A DNA stretch of 47,888 nucleotides from Paracoccaceae bacterium (GTDB lineage Bacteria > Pseudomonadota > Alphaproteobacteria > Rhodobacterales > Rhodobacteraceae): the NCBI GenBank assembly GCA_024742835.1, contig JANSXS010000023.1, forward strand, positions 1 through 47,888, in the 5' to 3' direction. This document shows, in pieces, positions 17,382 to 25,932 of the stretch. A program made the position numbers and the translations under genes. The notes under the pieces were generated by a model that made no database searches, had not been told where the DNA came from, and was given only the letters and a program-made list of their open reading frames with translations. The stretch's first letter is position 1. Each line of letters opens with the position of its first letter.

Positions 17382-18118
17382 CCGGCCTGCCGCATATGAG
17401 CGCGCTCCATGCTGTGACCGAGGCGACTTGGCCGGCCGCGTCCCTGCGCCGGTCGGGTGACTGGATCATCCGCGACGGGCAGGGAGGCGGCAAGCGGGTG
17501 TCGGCGGCCACGCTGGCTGGCGACGCCGCCACCGCCGATATCGCCGCCGCCGAGATCGCGATGCAAAAGCTTGGCCAGACCCCGCTTTTCCAGATCCGCA
17601 AGGGCGAACAGGTGCTGGACGCGCGCCTTGCAGAGGCTGGATATCAAGGCATCGACCCTGTGAACGCCTATGCCTGTACGATCGATAGCCTGACGCGTGA
17701 CCGCCCCCCGCGTGTCACCACCTTCGATATATGGGAGCCGATGGCAATTCAGCTTGATATCTGGAAGGCTGGCGGGATCGGGCGGGAACGGATCGCGGTC
17801 ATGCACCGGGCCGCGTGCCCCAAGACGGCGCTTTTCGGGCGGCATGACAACCGCCCCGCCGCCACGGGCTTTGTTGCCGTGCATGATGGCATCGCGATGA
17901 TCCACGCGCTTGAAGTGCTGGAGCGCGACCGGCGCGCCGGGATGGGCCGCCACCTGACCCGCCATGCGGCGCATTGGGCTGCACGGCATGGGGCCGGTCA
18001 TCTTGCCGTGCTTTGCACCAGGGCCAACGCGGGCGCAAACGCGCTCTATGCTTCCCTCGGGATGACGCTTGTGGGACAGTATCACTATCGCATCAAAGAG
18101 GACACAGCGCCCCTATGA
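17378..18118 (+). CDS. GNAT family N-acetyltransferase
   Basis: A 246-residue protein with a C-terminal GNAT domain from about 160. GFVAVHDGIAMIHALEVLERDRRAGMGRHLTR contains the acetyl-CoA loop RRAGMGR, and the end ANAGANALYASLGM is motif B. The N-terminal about 150 residues form a poorly conserved half, as in longer GNAT proteins. It is coupled to the cinA-like gene (ATGA) upstream and to the 65-residue gene downstream (ATGA). Substrate unknown. Confidence 0.82.
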   Translation: MTGLPHMSALHAVTEATWPAASLRRSGDWIIRDGQGGGKRVSAATLAGDAATADIAAAEIAMQKLGQTPLFQIRKGEQVLDARLAEAGYQGIDPVNAYACTIDSLTRDRPPRVTTFDIWEPMAIQLDIWKAGGIGRERIAVMHRAACPKTALFGRHDNRPAATGFVAVHDGIAMIHALEVLERDRRAGMGRHLTRHAAHWAARHGAGHLAVLCTRANAGANALYASLGMTLVGQYHYRIKEDTAPL

Positions 18119-18312
18119 GCCAGGATGACAGCCCCGCCGCGCCTGATCTGCCGATCGCCGATCCGTTGCCGCCGGAAACGCGGCAATACGTCGATCTTTG
18201 TCAGGACATTCGGGATAGGGCCGCAACCGTCGGCGTCTGGCCAATGGCCAACCGGGTCGCCCGTGCCACGGGGGGGTATATCAGCCCCGGCGATCACGGC
18301 CAGGCCCGCTAG
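18115..18312 (+). CDS. Small conserved-looking protein of unknown function (65 aa)
   Basis: A 65-residue frame beginning in the stop codon of the GNAT gene (ATGA) and ending at TAG 18310. Codon use is like the neighbours. The N-terminus is Pro/Asp-rich (residues 1-22), followed by an amphipathic helix YVDLCQDIRDRAATVGVW and ANRVARATGGY. I do not recognise it. The stop is in the same frame as the downstream OmpA-family gene, so removing this one codon would join both (see findings). A run of seven G at 18269-18275 is a spot for possible sequence error. Confidence 0.6.
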   Translation: MSQDDSPAAPDLPIADPLPPETRQYVDLCQDIRDRAATVGVWPMANRVARATGGYISPGDHGQAR

Positions 18313-18342
18313 GGCCTGGGCGCGCGGGGTGCTCTGGCGGCG

Positions 18343-19263
18343 GTGGGGCTTGCGCTATGGGCCTGTGCAGCGGCGGGGCTGGAGCTGTCCTTGCCGTCAG
18401 GAGCGGTCAAGACCCGCGAGATCCGTCAGGACGCGGCCACCTATTTCGTGCCGGTCGCGGGGTTTGACGGCACGGACGTGCCCGCGCTTCGCGTCGAGGG
18501 CGCATTGGCGCAAGAGGCCTGGCGCATTGAATCGCCGGGTCTGACGACGCTGCAAATCCTGCGCCCCTTGCGCGCGCAGGTCGTTGAAGCGGGATATGAC
18601 TTGTTATATGTCTGCGCGGCGCGCGACTGCGGCGGGTTCGATTTTCGTTTTCACACGCGGGTCATGGCAGCGCCTGACATGTTCGTCGATCTGCGCGATT
18701 ATCTTTTTCTGGCGGCGCGACGGGGCACGCCGGGCGATGCGCCCAGCTATGTCACCCTGTTGGTCAGCCGCACGGCCAGTGCAGGCTATATTCAGGTGAT
18801 CCGCCTGACGGATGGGCAGGACGCGGCACCGACCCTGACGGTCGCGCCGGATATTCAGCCGCGCGGCGGCGCGGACGCGGCGGATGCCCCCATTTCAGAG
18901 CGGCTTTTGCGCGAGGGGCGTGTGGTGCTGTCCGATCTGGATTTCGCCAGCGGAACCGTGGCGCTTGGCCCCGGACCGTTCGAGACGCTGGCGCAGCTTG
19001 CCGCGTTTCTGCGCGCAGACGCCGCGCGGCGTATCGCGCTGGTCGGACATACCGACACGGTGGGCGGGCTGGACCCCAATATCGCCCTGTCGCGCAGGCG
19101 CGCCCGCGCCGTGCTGGACCGTCTGGTCAGCGCCCATGATATCCCGTCCGCGCAGCTTGAGGCCGAAGGCATGGGATATCTTGCGCCGATCACCACCAAC
19201 CTGACAGAGGCAGGCCGCGAACGAAACAGGCGGGTCGAGGCGGTGTTGCTGACGGCAGAGTAA
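18343..19263 (+). CDS. OmpA family outer-membrane-associated protein
   Basis: A protein of about 306 residues with a C-terminal OmpA peptidoglycan-binding domain: VLSDLDFASGTVAL near 198, ALVGHTDTVGG near 232 and NLTEAGRERNRRVEAVLL at the end. The middle is the Rhodobacteraceae-type domain with LTTLQILRPLRAQ and GGFDFRFHTRVMAAPDMFVDL. The start is uncertain. GTG 18343 is the only standard start before the conserved part, but it removes the basic residue and half of the hydrophobic stretch (RGALAAVGLALWACAAAG) that looks like a signal peptide. CTG 18316 would restore it. It converges on pcs across repeat B, which supplies its stop codon. Confidence 0.82.
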   Translation: MGLALWACAAAGLELSLPSGAVKTREIRQDAATYFVPVAGFDGTDVPALRVEGALAQEAWRIESPGLTTLQILRPLRAQVVEAGYDLLYVCAARDCGGFDFRFHTRVMAAPDMFVDLRDYLFLAARRGTPGDAPSYVTLLVSRTASAGYIQVIRLTDGQDAAPTLTVAPDIQPRGGADAADAPISERLLREGRVVLSDLDFASGTVALGPGPFETLAQLAAFLRADAARRIALVGHTDTVGGLDPNIALSRRRARAVLDRLVSAHDIPSAQLEAEGMGYLAPITTNLTEAGRERNRRVEAVLLTAE

Positions 19264-19377
19264 AGCGTTCCGTCTTTAACCCGGGACATCAGCGAAAGGC
19301 GGAACGCGTGCAACGACTGGACGGATTACTGCGTTTCTTGAAAATCTGAGGTTCGGGTTTTTCGCGAAACGCTTTAA
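19261..19377. repeat. Interspersed repeat, copy B, between OmpA and pcs stop codons
   Basis: The core 19303-19373 is 86% identical to copy A (14915-14985). Copy B is framed by near-perfect inverted ends: TAAAGCGTTCCG at 19261-19272 and the complement of TTAAAGCGTTTCG ending at 19377. The left end contains the OmpA-family stop codon TAA, and the right end sits two bases from the pcs stop codon. It also holds GCGTTCCG/CGGAACGC at 19265-19272 and 19300-19307. It fills the whole gap between the two convergent genes. Confidence 0.75.
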
Positions 19378-19379
19378 CA

Positions 19380-20078
19380 TCAGATGTTGTTGCGTTCCGG
19401 CACGATCTGTTGCGCGATCCCGGCCAGCGCAAGGTAGACGCTGGTCACGACCAGCCCCCAATGTGCCCAGCTTTCGGGGTGGAAATCCACCCATGCCGCC
19501 CATCCGCCAAAGAATGTCCAGGCAAAGGCCATCGGCAGCGACACGGCCCGCCAGCGCGCGGTGCGTACCGGATGAATGAATTTCAACGGCAGGAACATCG
19601 CGACGGTCAGAACCGCGACCAGCGTCAGCGAGACATAGAAATTCGGCTGGATCGCGAACAGGACCAGAACCAGCATGTTCCAGCAGCCGGGAAAACCGGA
19701 AAAGGAATTGTCCTTTGTTTTCATGCCGGAATAGGCGAAATACATCGCACTGGCAAAGGTGATCAGGATGATCGCGGCCCAACCTGTCCAGCCTGGCAAC
19801 AAATCGGAACTGAACAGGGCAAAGGCCGGAATGAACACGTAGGTCAGATAATCGATGATCAGGTCCAGAAGCACGCCATCGAATTTCGGTGCGTTGGTCT
19901 TTACGTCATATTTACGGGCGAGGGGGCCGTCGATGCCATCCACGGCAAAGGCGACGACCAGCCAAAGATACATCAGGCTCCAGTTTTCCTGCACGGCGGC
20001 CAACATGGCCAGCATGGCGAAAACGGCGCCGGTAGCGGTCAGCAGGTGGACTAGCAGAGCCTTGTATTCGCGTGTCAT
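19380..20078 (-). CDS. pcs: Phosphatidylcholine synthase
   Basis: A 232-residue integral inner-membrane CDP-alcohol phosphotransferase that condenses CDP-diacylglycerol with choline to give phosphatidylcholine. The motif D-G-x2-A-R-x12-G-x3-D-x3-D, the spacing typical of Pcs rather than of other CDP-alcohol enzymes, runs from DGPLARKYD to GVLLDLIIDY at about 50-79. About eight hydrophobic segments follow. The pathway is typical of alphaproteobacteria that take up choline. It lies 35 bp downstream of xerC on the same strand, so it may share that operon. Confidence 0.92.
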   Translation of the reverse strand: MTREYKALLVHLLTATGAVFAMLAMLAAVQENWSLMYLWLVVAFAVDGIDGPLARKYDVKTNAPKFDGVLLDLIIDYLTYVFIPAFALFSSDLLPGWTGWAAIILITFASAMYFAYSGMKTKDNSFSGFPGCWNMLVLVLFAIQPNFYVSLTLVAVLTVAMFLPLKFIHPVRTARWRAVSLPMAFAWTFFGGWAAWVDFHPESWAHWGLVVTSVYLALAGIAQQIVPERNNI

Positions 20079-20113
20079 GGCGACCTATTCGTACAAATTT
20101 GACGGGAACGCAA

Positions 20114-21028
20114 TCAGGCTTTGGGATGCGCGCGCCGGTACACATCCATCAGCCGCGCGCTGTCCACCGCCGTGTAGGCCTGTGTCGTCGACAAGGAGGC
20201 ATGGCCCAAAAGCTCTTGTATGGCGCGCAGATCGCCCCCGGCATTCAACAGATGGGTGGCAAAACTGTGGCGCATTGCGTGCGGTGTCGCTGTTGCGGGC
20301 AGGCCAAGCTGGGCACGCACGCGCGCCATCACCTTTTGCACCATCCGGGGTGATAGCGCCCCGCCGCGCAGCCCCCGAAACACCGGCACGTCCGGTTCCA
20401 TGGGGTAGGGGCACAGGTGCAGGTAGCGGTCCACCGCCGCTATGGCGGGGGCGATGACCGGCACCACGCGTTCCTTGCCGCCCTTGCCGATTATGCGCAG
20501 GCTTTGCCCCAGCGGCAGGTCGCGCCCCGTCAGGCCAAGCGCCTCTGATATGCGCAGCCCGCACCCGTAAAGCAGGGTGACAACGGCCTGATCCCGCGCG
20601 CCGATCCATGCCTCTGGATGTTGGGTATCAAGCGTGTCGATCATGTCGCGCGCGGCGCCGGGACTGACAGGACGGGGCAGTTTGCGCTGATATTTTGGCG
20701 CGCGTGCCGACAGCACCGCCGAGGCGTCGAATCCTTCGCGCTCTGATAGCCAGCGGTAAAAGCTTTTGACTGAAGACAGCTTGCGCGCAAGGCTGCGCGC
20801 GCCCACCTCACGGCCACGGGTAAAGGCCATCCAGGCCCGCATGTCGGAAATCTCTATCCGCGCAAGCGCGGCCAGCCCTTGTGGCTCGGCGCGGTGCTCC
20901 GTCATGAAGGCTATGAATCCGCCCACGTCGCGCGCATAGGCGTCGATCGTGTTTGGTGAGGCCCCGCGCAGGGATTTCTGATGATCGAGAAACGTCGCCA
21001 GCGCGTCACGCGCGGCGGCGGAAATCAT
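20114..21028 (-). CDS. xerC: Tyrosine recombinase XerC
   Basis: A 304-residue site-specific tyrosine recombinase; XerC acts with XerD at dif to resolve chromosome dimers. The N-terminal SAM-like core-binding domain spans about 5-90. The catalytic residues are present: the arginine in GCGLRISEAL, the lysine in GKGGKERVVP, H250 and R253 in HAMRHSFATHLL, H276 in LGHASLSTTQ, and the nucleophile Y285 in QAYTAVD. ATG 21028 overlaps the stop of the DUF484 gene (ATGA), the standard start. The DUF484-xerC order favours XerC over XerD. Confidence 0.92.
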   Translation of the reverse strand: MISAAARDALATFLDHQKSLRGASPNTIDAYARDVGGFIAFMTEHRAEPQGLAALARIEISDMRAWMAFTRGREVGARSLARKLSSVKSFYRWLSEREGFDASAVLSARAPKYQRKLPRPVSPGAARDMIDTLDTQHPEAWIGARDQAVVTLLYGCGLRISEALGLTGRDLPLGQSLRIIGKGGKERVVPVIAPAIAAVDRYLHLCPYPMEPDVPVFRGLRGGALSPRMVQKVMARVRAQLGLPATATPHAMRHSFATHLLNAGGDLRAIQELLGHASLSTTQAYTAVDSARLMDVYRRAHPKA

Positions 21029-21732
21029 GCCAGCCAGCGCCGCATCGCCCGCTCGAATATTCCCGCGAAGAAAGACAGCAGATCGGTGCCCTGCTGCGGG
21101 CTGAACTGATGCGGATCTTCTGATCCCATGACCAGAAGGCCGGGCAGGCGGTCTTCGCCGAAATCCAGAAGCAGACACGCCTCGGAGCGCATGAATTCCG
21201 CCTCGCGGCCATAGATGCGCGTGTCGCCCTCGTGGATCTGGCGCAGCGTAACCTGACGCACCGGGCCGCGCCTGTCACTGGTAAGATAGCGTTCGACAAA
21301 TCCGGGGTCGGCCACCGACAGCACGTCGCCAAGGCGCTGCACCGCCGGGTCGGCATCGTTCTGCACCGATTCCAGGACCAGCTTAATGCAATCAACCCGC
21401 AAGATGGTCGCCACGTCGCCGCCAAGATCGCGCAGGAAGGACTCGAATTCGACCGGGTCCAGCATCCGCAGTATGGCGCGATGCACCTGGTTGGTCCCGG
21501 CAAGGTTTTCATAAGCCGCCGCGATCACGCTGCGATGCGTGTCTTCAAGCCGTTCAAGCCGGGCTTCGAGCCGGTCCATGGCAATGCCGCGCAGATCGAC
21601 GATGTTGTTGCCCATAGCGCGCTCGTTGGCCGAGATCAGCGCGCGCATAAGGTCTTGATCTTCAAGTATTACATCCGGCTGCGCGATGATCTTTTCGCGC
21701 AGCGTGTCGTTCATCAGGGGCTTTGTGCTCAT
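21025..21732 (-). CDS. DUF484 family protein
   Basis: A 235-residue DUF484 protein, a GAF-like family commonly encoded just upstream of xerC. It has an N-terminal helical section (about 10-75, including MGNNIVDLRGIAMDRLEARLERLE, likely coiled coil) and a C-terminal GAF-like domain ending in LLDFGEDRLPGLLVMGSEDP and FSPQQGTDLLSFFAGIFERAMRRWL. Its function is unknown. The stop overlaps the xerC start. It is preceded by fsa on the same strand with only 36 bp between. Confidence 0.88.
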   Translation of the reverse strand: MSTKPLMNDTLREKIIAQPDVILEDQDLMRALISANERAMGNNIVDLRGIAMDRLEARLERLEDTHRSVIAAAYENLAGTNQVHRAILRMLDPVEFESFLRDLGGDVATILRVDCIKLVLESVQNDADPAVQRLGDVLSVADPGFVERYLTSDRRGPVRQVTLRQIHEGDTRIYGREAEFMRSEACLLLDFGEDRLPGLLVMGSEDPHQFSPQQGTDLLSFFAGIFERAMRRWLA

Positions 21733-21768
21733 TTATGCCTCGGTCTTTTTCAACCTTATAGCACGGCC

Positions 21769-22422
21769 CTAAAGGATTTTCTGCCCCGTTTTTTCCCAAT
21801 CCTTCAAAAAGGTTTCCAGCCCCTTATCGGTCAGCGGGTGCGATGCCATCTTCTTGATCACCTCCGGCGGCGCGGTCATCACGTCCGCCCCGATCAGGGC
21901 CGATTGCGTGGCGTGGTTGACGGTACGGATTGACGCGGCAAGGATCTGTGTCTCAAACCCGTAATTGTCATAGATGGTGCGGATATCCGCGATCAGATCC
22001 ATGCCGTCGAGATTGATGTCATCCAGCCGCCCGATGAAGGGCGAGATGAAGGTGGCCCCGGCCTTGGCCGCCAGCAGCGCCTGATTGGCCGAAAAGCACA
22101 GCGTGACATTGACCATGTTGCCCTCGCCCGAAAGCACCTTGCACGCCTTGAGCCCGTCCCATGTCAGCGGCACCTTCACGGCGATGTTGTCGGCGATCGT
22201 GGCCAGTTTGCGGCCTTCCTCGATCATGGCATCCGCGTCGAGCGCCACGACCTCTGCGCTGACGGGGCCATCGACGATCTGGGTGATTTCCTTTGTCACC
22301 TCAAGGATGTCGCGGCCCGATTTCAGGATAAGCGAGGGGTTGGTGGTGACGCCGTCGACCATGCCAAGCTCGTTGAGCTCCTTGATGGCGTCGACCTCTG
22401 CGGTGTCTACGAAAAATTTCAT
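21769..22422 (-). CDS. fsa: Fructose-6-phosphate aldolase / small transaldolase
   Basis: A 217-residue protein of the short transaldolase (TalC/MipB/FSA) family. [16 protein letters not shown] opens the barrel, [15 protein letters not shown] is at 24-38, the Schiff-base lysine K83 is in [14 protein letters not shown], and [12 protein letters not shown] is near 128. It catalyses either transaldolase transfer in the pentose phosphate pathway or reversible cleavage of fructose 6-phosphate; sequence alone does not decide which. It is divergent from priA across 104 bp that contains an inverted repeat. Confidence 0.9.
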   Translation of the reverse strand: MKFFVDTAEVDAIKELNELGMVDGVTTNPSLILKSGRDILEVTKEITQIVDGPVSAEVVALDADAMIEEGRKLATIADNIAVKVPLTWDGLKACKVLSGEGNMVNVTLCFSANQALLAAKAGATFISPFIGRLDDINLDGMDLIADIRTIYDNYGFETQILAASIRTVNHATQSALIGADVMTAPPEVIKKMASHPLTDKGLETFLKDWEKTGQKIL

Positions 22423-22445
22423 GGGGGGTGCCCTTCTTGCGCGGG

Positions 22446-22476
22446 ATGGGGTTTGTTCGCCCCGCGTTTACCCCAT
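22446..22476. promoter_or_regulatory. Inverted repeat in the fsa-priA divergent region
   Basis: ATGGGGT at 22446-22452 and ACCCCAT at 22470-22476 are perfect complements separated by 17 bp, with GCGGG/CCCGC nested across 22441-22465. Position between two divergent starts fits an operator, but no regulator is indicated. Confidence 0.35.
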
Positions 22477-22526
22477 AGACTGGGCTGCCGAAACCCCTTA
22501 CCTCGACACCCCTTGCAGGAGCCGCC

Positions 22527-24728
22527 TTGTCCCATTCCGGTGCCGATTTCTTTGACGCGGGCGCGCTGGTGGGCGTGCTGACGACGCAGCCCATCGACCG
22601 GGTGCTGGATTACAAGGCCCCCGAAGGCGGCTGCCATCTTGGCGCGTTCGTCGAGGTGCCGCTGGGGCCGCGCAAGGTGGCAGGCGTGGTCTGGGGGCCG
22701 GGCAAGGGCGATTATGACCGCGCCAAGATCCGCTCGGTCAACCGGGTGCTGGACGTGGCACCGATGCGCGACGAGATGCGCCAGTTTCTGATCCGCGCGG
22801 GGGAGTACACGCTGACGCCGCTATCCGCGATGCTGCGTCTGGCCACGCGCGCGCCGGGCCTTGGCGATCCGCCGTCGATGCAAAAGATCTACCGCCGGGG
22901 CGATGGCACGCCCGACCGCGCGACCGAAGCACGCGCGCGGGTGTTGGCCGCGCTGGAGGACTATGGCGGGCTGGCCTTCACCCTGAAGGAACTCGGTGAA
23001 TTGGCGGGCGTGACATCCTCTGTCGTGAAGGGGCTGGTGAAACAGGGCGTCGTGCTGGAAGAGGACACGCCGCGCGACACGCCCTTTCCCCGGCTCGACC
23101 CCGGCTATGGCGGCACGACCCTATCGCCGGATCAGGCCCATGCCGCGGGCACGCTTTGCACGCAGATCAAATCGCACAGCTTTGCTGCGACGCTGCTGCG
23201 CGGGGTCACGGGATCGGGCAAGACAGAGGTCTATCTCGAAGCGGTGGCCGAAACTCTGCGGCAACGGCGACAGGCGCTGGTGCTTTTGCCCGAAATCGCA
23301 CTGACGCCGGAATTTCTGACCCGGATGCAGGCGCGTTTCGGCACAAGACCCGCCGAATGGCATTCGGGGGCCACGATGACAGAGCGGCGGCGCATCTGGA
23401 AGATGGTGGGGCAGGGCGGTTGCGACGTGGTGGTGGGCGCGCGCTCGGCGCTGTTCCTGCCGTTTCGCGATCTGGGGCTGATCGTCGTGGATGAGGAGCA
23501 TGACACGTCCTACAAGCAGGAAGATGGCGTACTGTACAATGCCCGCGACATGGCTGTGCTGCGCGCCAGCCTGAACGCGGCGCAGGTTGTGCTGGCCTCT
23601 GCCACGCCCAGCCTTGAGACATGGGCGAATGCCGAGGCGGGCAAATACACGCGGCTTGACCTGACCTCGCGCTTTGGGGCCGCCGTGATGCCGGAACTGC
23701 GCGCGATCGACATGCGCGCCGAGACGCTGCCGGCGAACCGCTGGATTTCGCCCGCGCTGCGCGGCGCGGTGAATGCGCGCATTGAAAGGGGTGAACAGGC
23801 GCTCTTGTTCCTTAACCGGCGCGGCTATGCCCCAGTCACGATCTGCCGGGCCTGTGGTCATCAGGTGGGCTGCCCGCATTGCGATGCGCGGATGGTCGAG
23901 CATCGTTTCCTCAAACGCCTGATGTGCCACCAATGCGGCGAGACGCAGCCCCTGCCAGAGGCGTGTCCGTCCTGCGAGGTGGCGGGCAAGATGGCCCCCG
24001 TCGGCCCAGGGGTGGAGCGGCTGGCCGAAGAGGCCGCAGAGGCGTTTCCAGACGCGAAGATCGCCACGCTGAGTTCGGACATGTTCGGATCGGCCCGCGC
24101 GCTGAAGGCGCAGATCGCCGAGATCGCCGAGGGCGACACCGATATCGTGATCGGCACGCAGCTTGTGGCCAAGGGCCATAACTTTCCACGGCTCACGCTG
24201 GTGGGCGTGATCGACGCCGATCTTGGCCTGCAAGGCTCGGACCTGCGCGCGGCGGAACGCACGTTTCAGCTTATGCGGCAGGTGGCGGGCCGCGCGGGCC
24301 GGGTGGAGGCACAGGGCACCGCCCTTTTGCAGACCTTCCAGCCCGAACACCCGGTGATCCGGGCCATTCTTTCGGGCGACGAGGAAGGTTTTTGGCGCGC
24401 CGAGGCGGCAGAGCGGCAGGCGGCGGGCGTGCCGCCGTTCGGGCGCATGGCTGGCCTGATCCTGTCCTCTACCGATATGCAAGAGGCGTTTGATATCGGC
24501 ACGCTTCTGGCGCGTAATGATGGGCCCATGCGGGCCGTGGGCGCGCAGGTGTTCGGCCCTGCGCCCGCGCCAGTTGCAAGGGTCAGGGGGCGGCACCGTG
24601 TGCGGCTTCTGGTGAAGGCCCCCAAGGGCATTGCGCTTCAGGCGGCGCTGGCGAAATGGATCGCGCCCGTGCGCGGCTCGGCACAGTTCCGGCTGGCGGT
24701 GGATATAGATCCGCAGAGTTTCTACTGA
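22527..24728 (+). CDS. priA: Primosomal protein N' (replication restart helicase PriA)
   Basis: A 733-residue 3'-5' DNA helicase that reloads the replisome at stalled forks. The N-terminal DNA-binding domain (LTTQPIDRVLDYKAP) precedes a superfamily 2 helicase core: Walker A GVTGSGKT at about 226-233, DEEH at about 322-325, then helicase C-terminal motifs GTQLVAKGHNFPRLTLVGV and QVAGRAGR. Zinc-binding cysteine pairs (CRACG, CPHC, CHQCG, CPSC) lie at about 438-485. The start is TTG 22527 with AGGAG 6 nt upstream. It converges on the YeeE/TsuA gene with 10 bp between stops. Confidence 0.95.
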   Translation: MSHSGADFFDAGALVGVLTTQPIDRVLDYKAPEGGCHLGAFVEVPLGPRKVAGVVWGPGKGDYDRAKIRSVNRVLDVAPMRDEMRQFLIRAGEYTLTPLSAMLRLATRAPGLGDPPSMQKIYRRGDGTPDRATEARARVLAALEDYGGLAFTLKELGELAGVTSSVVKGLVKQGVVLEEDTPRDTPFPRLDPGYGGTTLSPDQAHAAGTLCTQIKSHSFAATLLRGVTGSGKTEVYLEAVAETLRQRRQALVLLPEIALTPEFLTRMQARFGTRPAEWHSGATMTERRRIWKMVGQGGCDVVVGARSALFLPFRDLGLIVVDEEHDTSYKQEDGVLYNARDMAVLRASLNAAQVVLASATPSLETWANAEAGKYTRLDLTSRFGAAVMPELRAIDMRAETLPANRWISPALRGAVNARIERGEQALLFLNRRGYAPVTICRACGHQVGCPHCDARMVEHRFLKRLMCHQCGETQPLPEACPSCEVAGKMAPVGPGVERLAEEAAEAFPDAKIATLSSDMFGSARALKAQIAEIAEGDTDIVIGTQLVAKGHNFPRLTLVGVIDADLGLQGSDLRAAERTFQLMRQVAGRAGRVEAQGTALLQTFQPEHPVIRAILSGDEEGFWRAEAAERQAAGVPPFGRMAGLILSSTDMQEAFDIGTLLARNDGPMRAVGAQVFGPAPAPVARVRGRHRVRLLVKAPKGIALQAALAKWIAPVRGSAQFRLAVDIDPQSFY

Positions 24729-24738
24729 ACGCCGCCCG

Positions 24739-25800
24739 TCAGGCCGGTACGTGGCGCGGGCGCTGATCTACGAGGAAATCGGTGATAATGGCCCCTGCCC
24801 ACATCGCGCACAACGCCAGCCATGCGGTTCCGGCAAAAACGGAACTGCCGGTCACGCCGTTGCCGATCGCGCAGCCCCCCGCAAGCATCCCGCCAAAGCC
24901 CATAAGGGCCGCCCCGGTCATGGCGCGGCGCATGTTGGCCTCGTCCTCGAACCCCTGAAAGCGGAATTCTCTGGTGAACCACGAGGCAAGGAACGCGCCC
25001 AGAAAGACGCCGGGCACCAACCCGATATCGAAATTCAGGATCATCGAACTGTCGAGAAAGAACATCAGCGTGTTGGCCGAGGGACCGGTAAAGGTGGCGC
25101 TTTCGATCTGCACCGGCTCGAAGGCGGCTTGTGCGAGTGTGAAGGTTGACACCCAGCCCAGGGCGACTGCAAACCCGACGCCAGACGCGAAGATCAGCCG
25201 CGTCACGCCGATCCGGTTCTGTGCCGCCACGACCAGCGCGATCCCCGCGGTGCCAAGCCCGATGAAAAGCCCGGCCATGTCCGGCAGACCGGCGGCTGTG
25301 AGCAGGTTGACGTTCTGCCCGCCCGAGGTAACCCAGAGTTGCGCCAGCGTGTCGCGTGCGGGCACCAGCCAACCGGACAGAGACATCTGCGCGACCACGG
25401 CAAAGACAAGCCCCGAGACAACAGAACGCAGGTTGCCCGTGGCCGCCAGCACCAGAAGCCGGCCCGAACAGCCGCGCGCCAGCACCATGCCCACGCCGAA
25501 CAGAAGCCCGCCGATCACCGCGCCCGACCAGCTGCCGGGCACGGCCATGATGCGCGCATCCGAGGCCCGGAAAAGCCCCAGCGCCTGCGCGCCCTGCACC
25601 CAGACAAGCGCGGTTGAAAACGTCAGCAGCCAGACCGCCAGACGATCGCCCATCTGGCCGCGCGCGAATTCCACGCAGGCGGCGCGCAGGCAAAAGCGCG
25701 AGCGTTGCGCGGCGATGCCGAAGATCACCCCGGTCAGCAGCCCCAAAAGGGCGGCGGCGGGGGCTTCGCCGATCTTGTCGAGCAGGGGAACGATATCCAT
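24739..25800 (-). CDS. YeeE/YedE family thiosulfate (sulfur) transporter, TsuA-like
   Basis: A 353-residue membrane protein with about nine or ten hydrophobic helices. Both halves carry the YeeE/YedE cysteine signatures: GMVLARGCSGRLLVLAATG near 95 and GGMLAGGCAIGNGVTG near 310, with RSRFCLRAAC near 40. In TsuA such cysteines relay thiosulfate across the inner membrane. ATG 25800 is chosen because the first helix follows directly. TsuB, the usual partner, is not adjacent. The 200-bp region before it contains an FnrL-like site, so expression may respond to oxygen. Confidence 0.86.
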   Translation of the reverse strand: MDIVPLLDKIGEAPAAALLGLLTGVIFGIAAQRSRFCLRAACVEFARGQMGDRLAVWLLTFSTALVWVQGAQALGLFRASDARIMAVPGSWSGAVIGGLLFGVGMVLARGCSGRLLVLAATGNLRSVVSGLVFAVVAQMSLSGWLVPARDTLAQLWVTSGGQNVNLLTAAGLPDMAGLFIGLGTAGIALVVAAQNRIGVTRLIFASGVGFAVALGWVSTFTLAQAAFEPVQIESATFTGPSANTLMFFLDSSMILNFDIGLVPGVFLGAFLASWFTREFRFQGFEDEANMRRAMTGAALMGFGGMLAGGCAIGNGVTGSSVFAGTAWLALCAMWAGAIITDFLVDQRPRHVPA

Positions 25801-25859
25801 GGGCAGGCCTCGCGCGCAAAAAATTTGGACGTCCATGCCACACGAAACCCGGCCCGTCC

Positions 25860-25873
25860 TTGATACAGATCAT
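25860..25873. promoter_or_regulatory. Candidate FNR/FnrL-binding site upstream of the thiosulfate transporter gene
   Basis: TTGATACAGATCAT matches TTGAT-N4-ATCAA at nine of ten specified positions. It is centred about 66 bp before ATG 25800 (minus strand) and about 140 bp before prmA (plus strand). No FNR gene is in the window. Confidence 0.5.
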
Positions 25874-25900
25874 GTGGGTGCATCGCCGCTTTACAAGGGT

Positions 25901-25932
25901 GCAGGCCGGAAAAGACGGATATTCCGGCCTGC
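25901..25932. promoter_or_regulatory. Perfect 11-bp inverted repeat upstream of prmA
   Basis: GCAGGCCGGAA at 25901-25911 is the exact complement of TTCCGGCCTGC at 25922-25932, with a 10-bp spacer. It ends 75 bp before the prmA start in a divergent promoter region. No T-tract follows, so an operator or mRNA leader hairpin is likelier than a terminator. Confidence 0.6.

Noticed and set aside
23121..24596. Open frame of 491 codons antisense to priA
   Set aside because: Shadow of priA; no domain.
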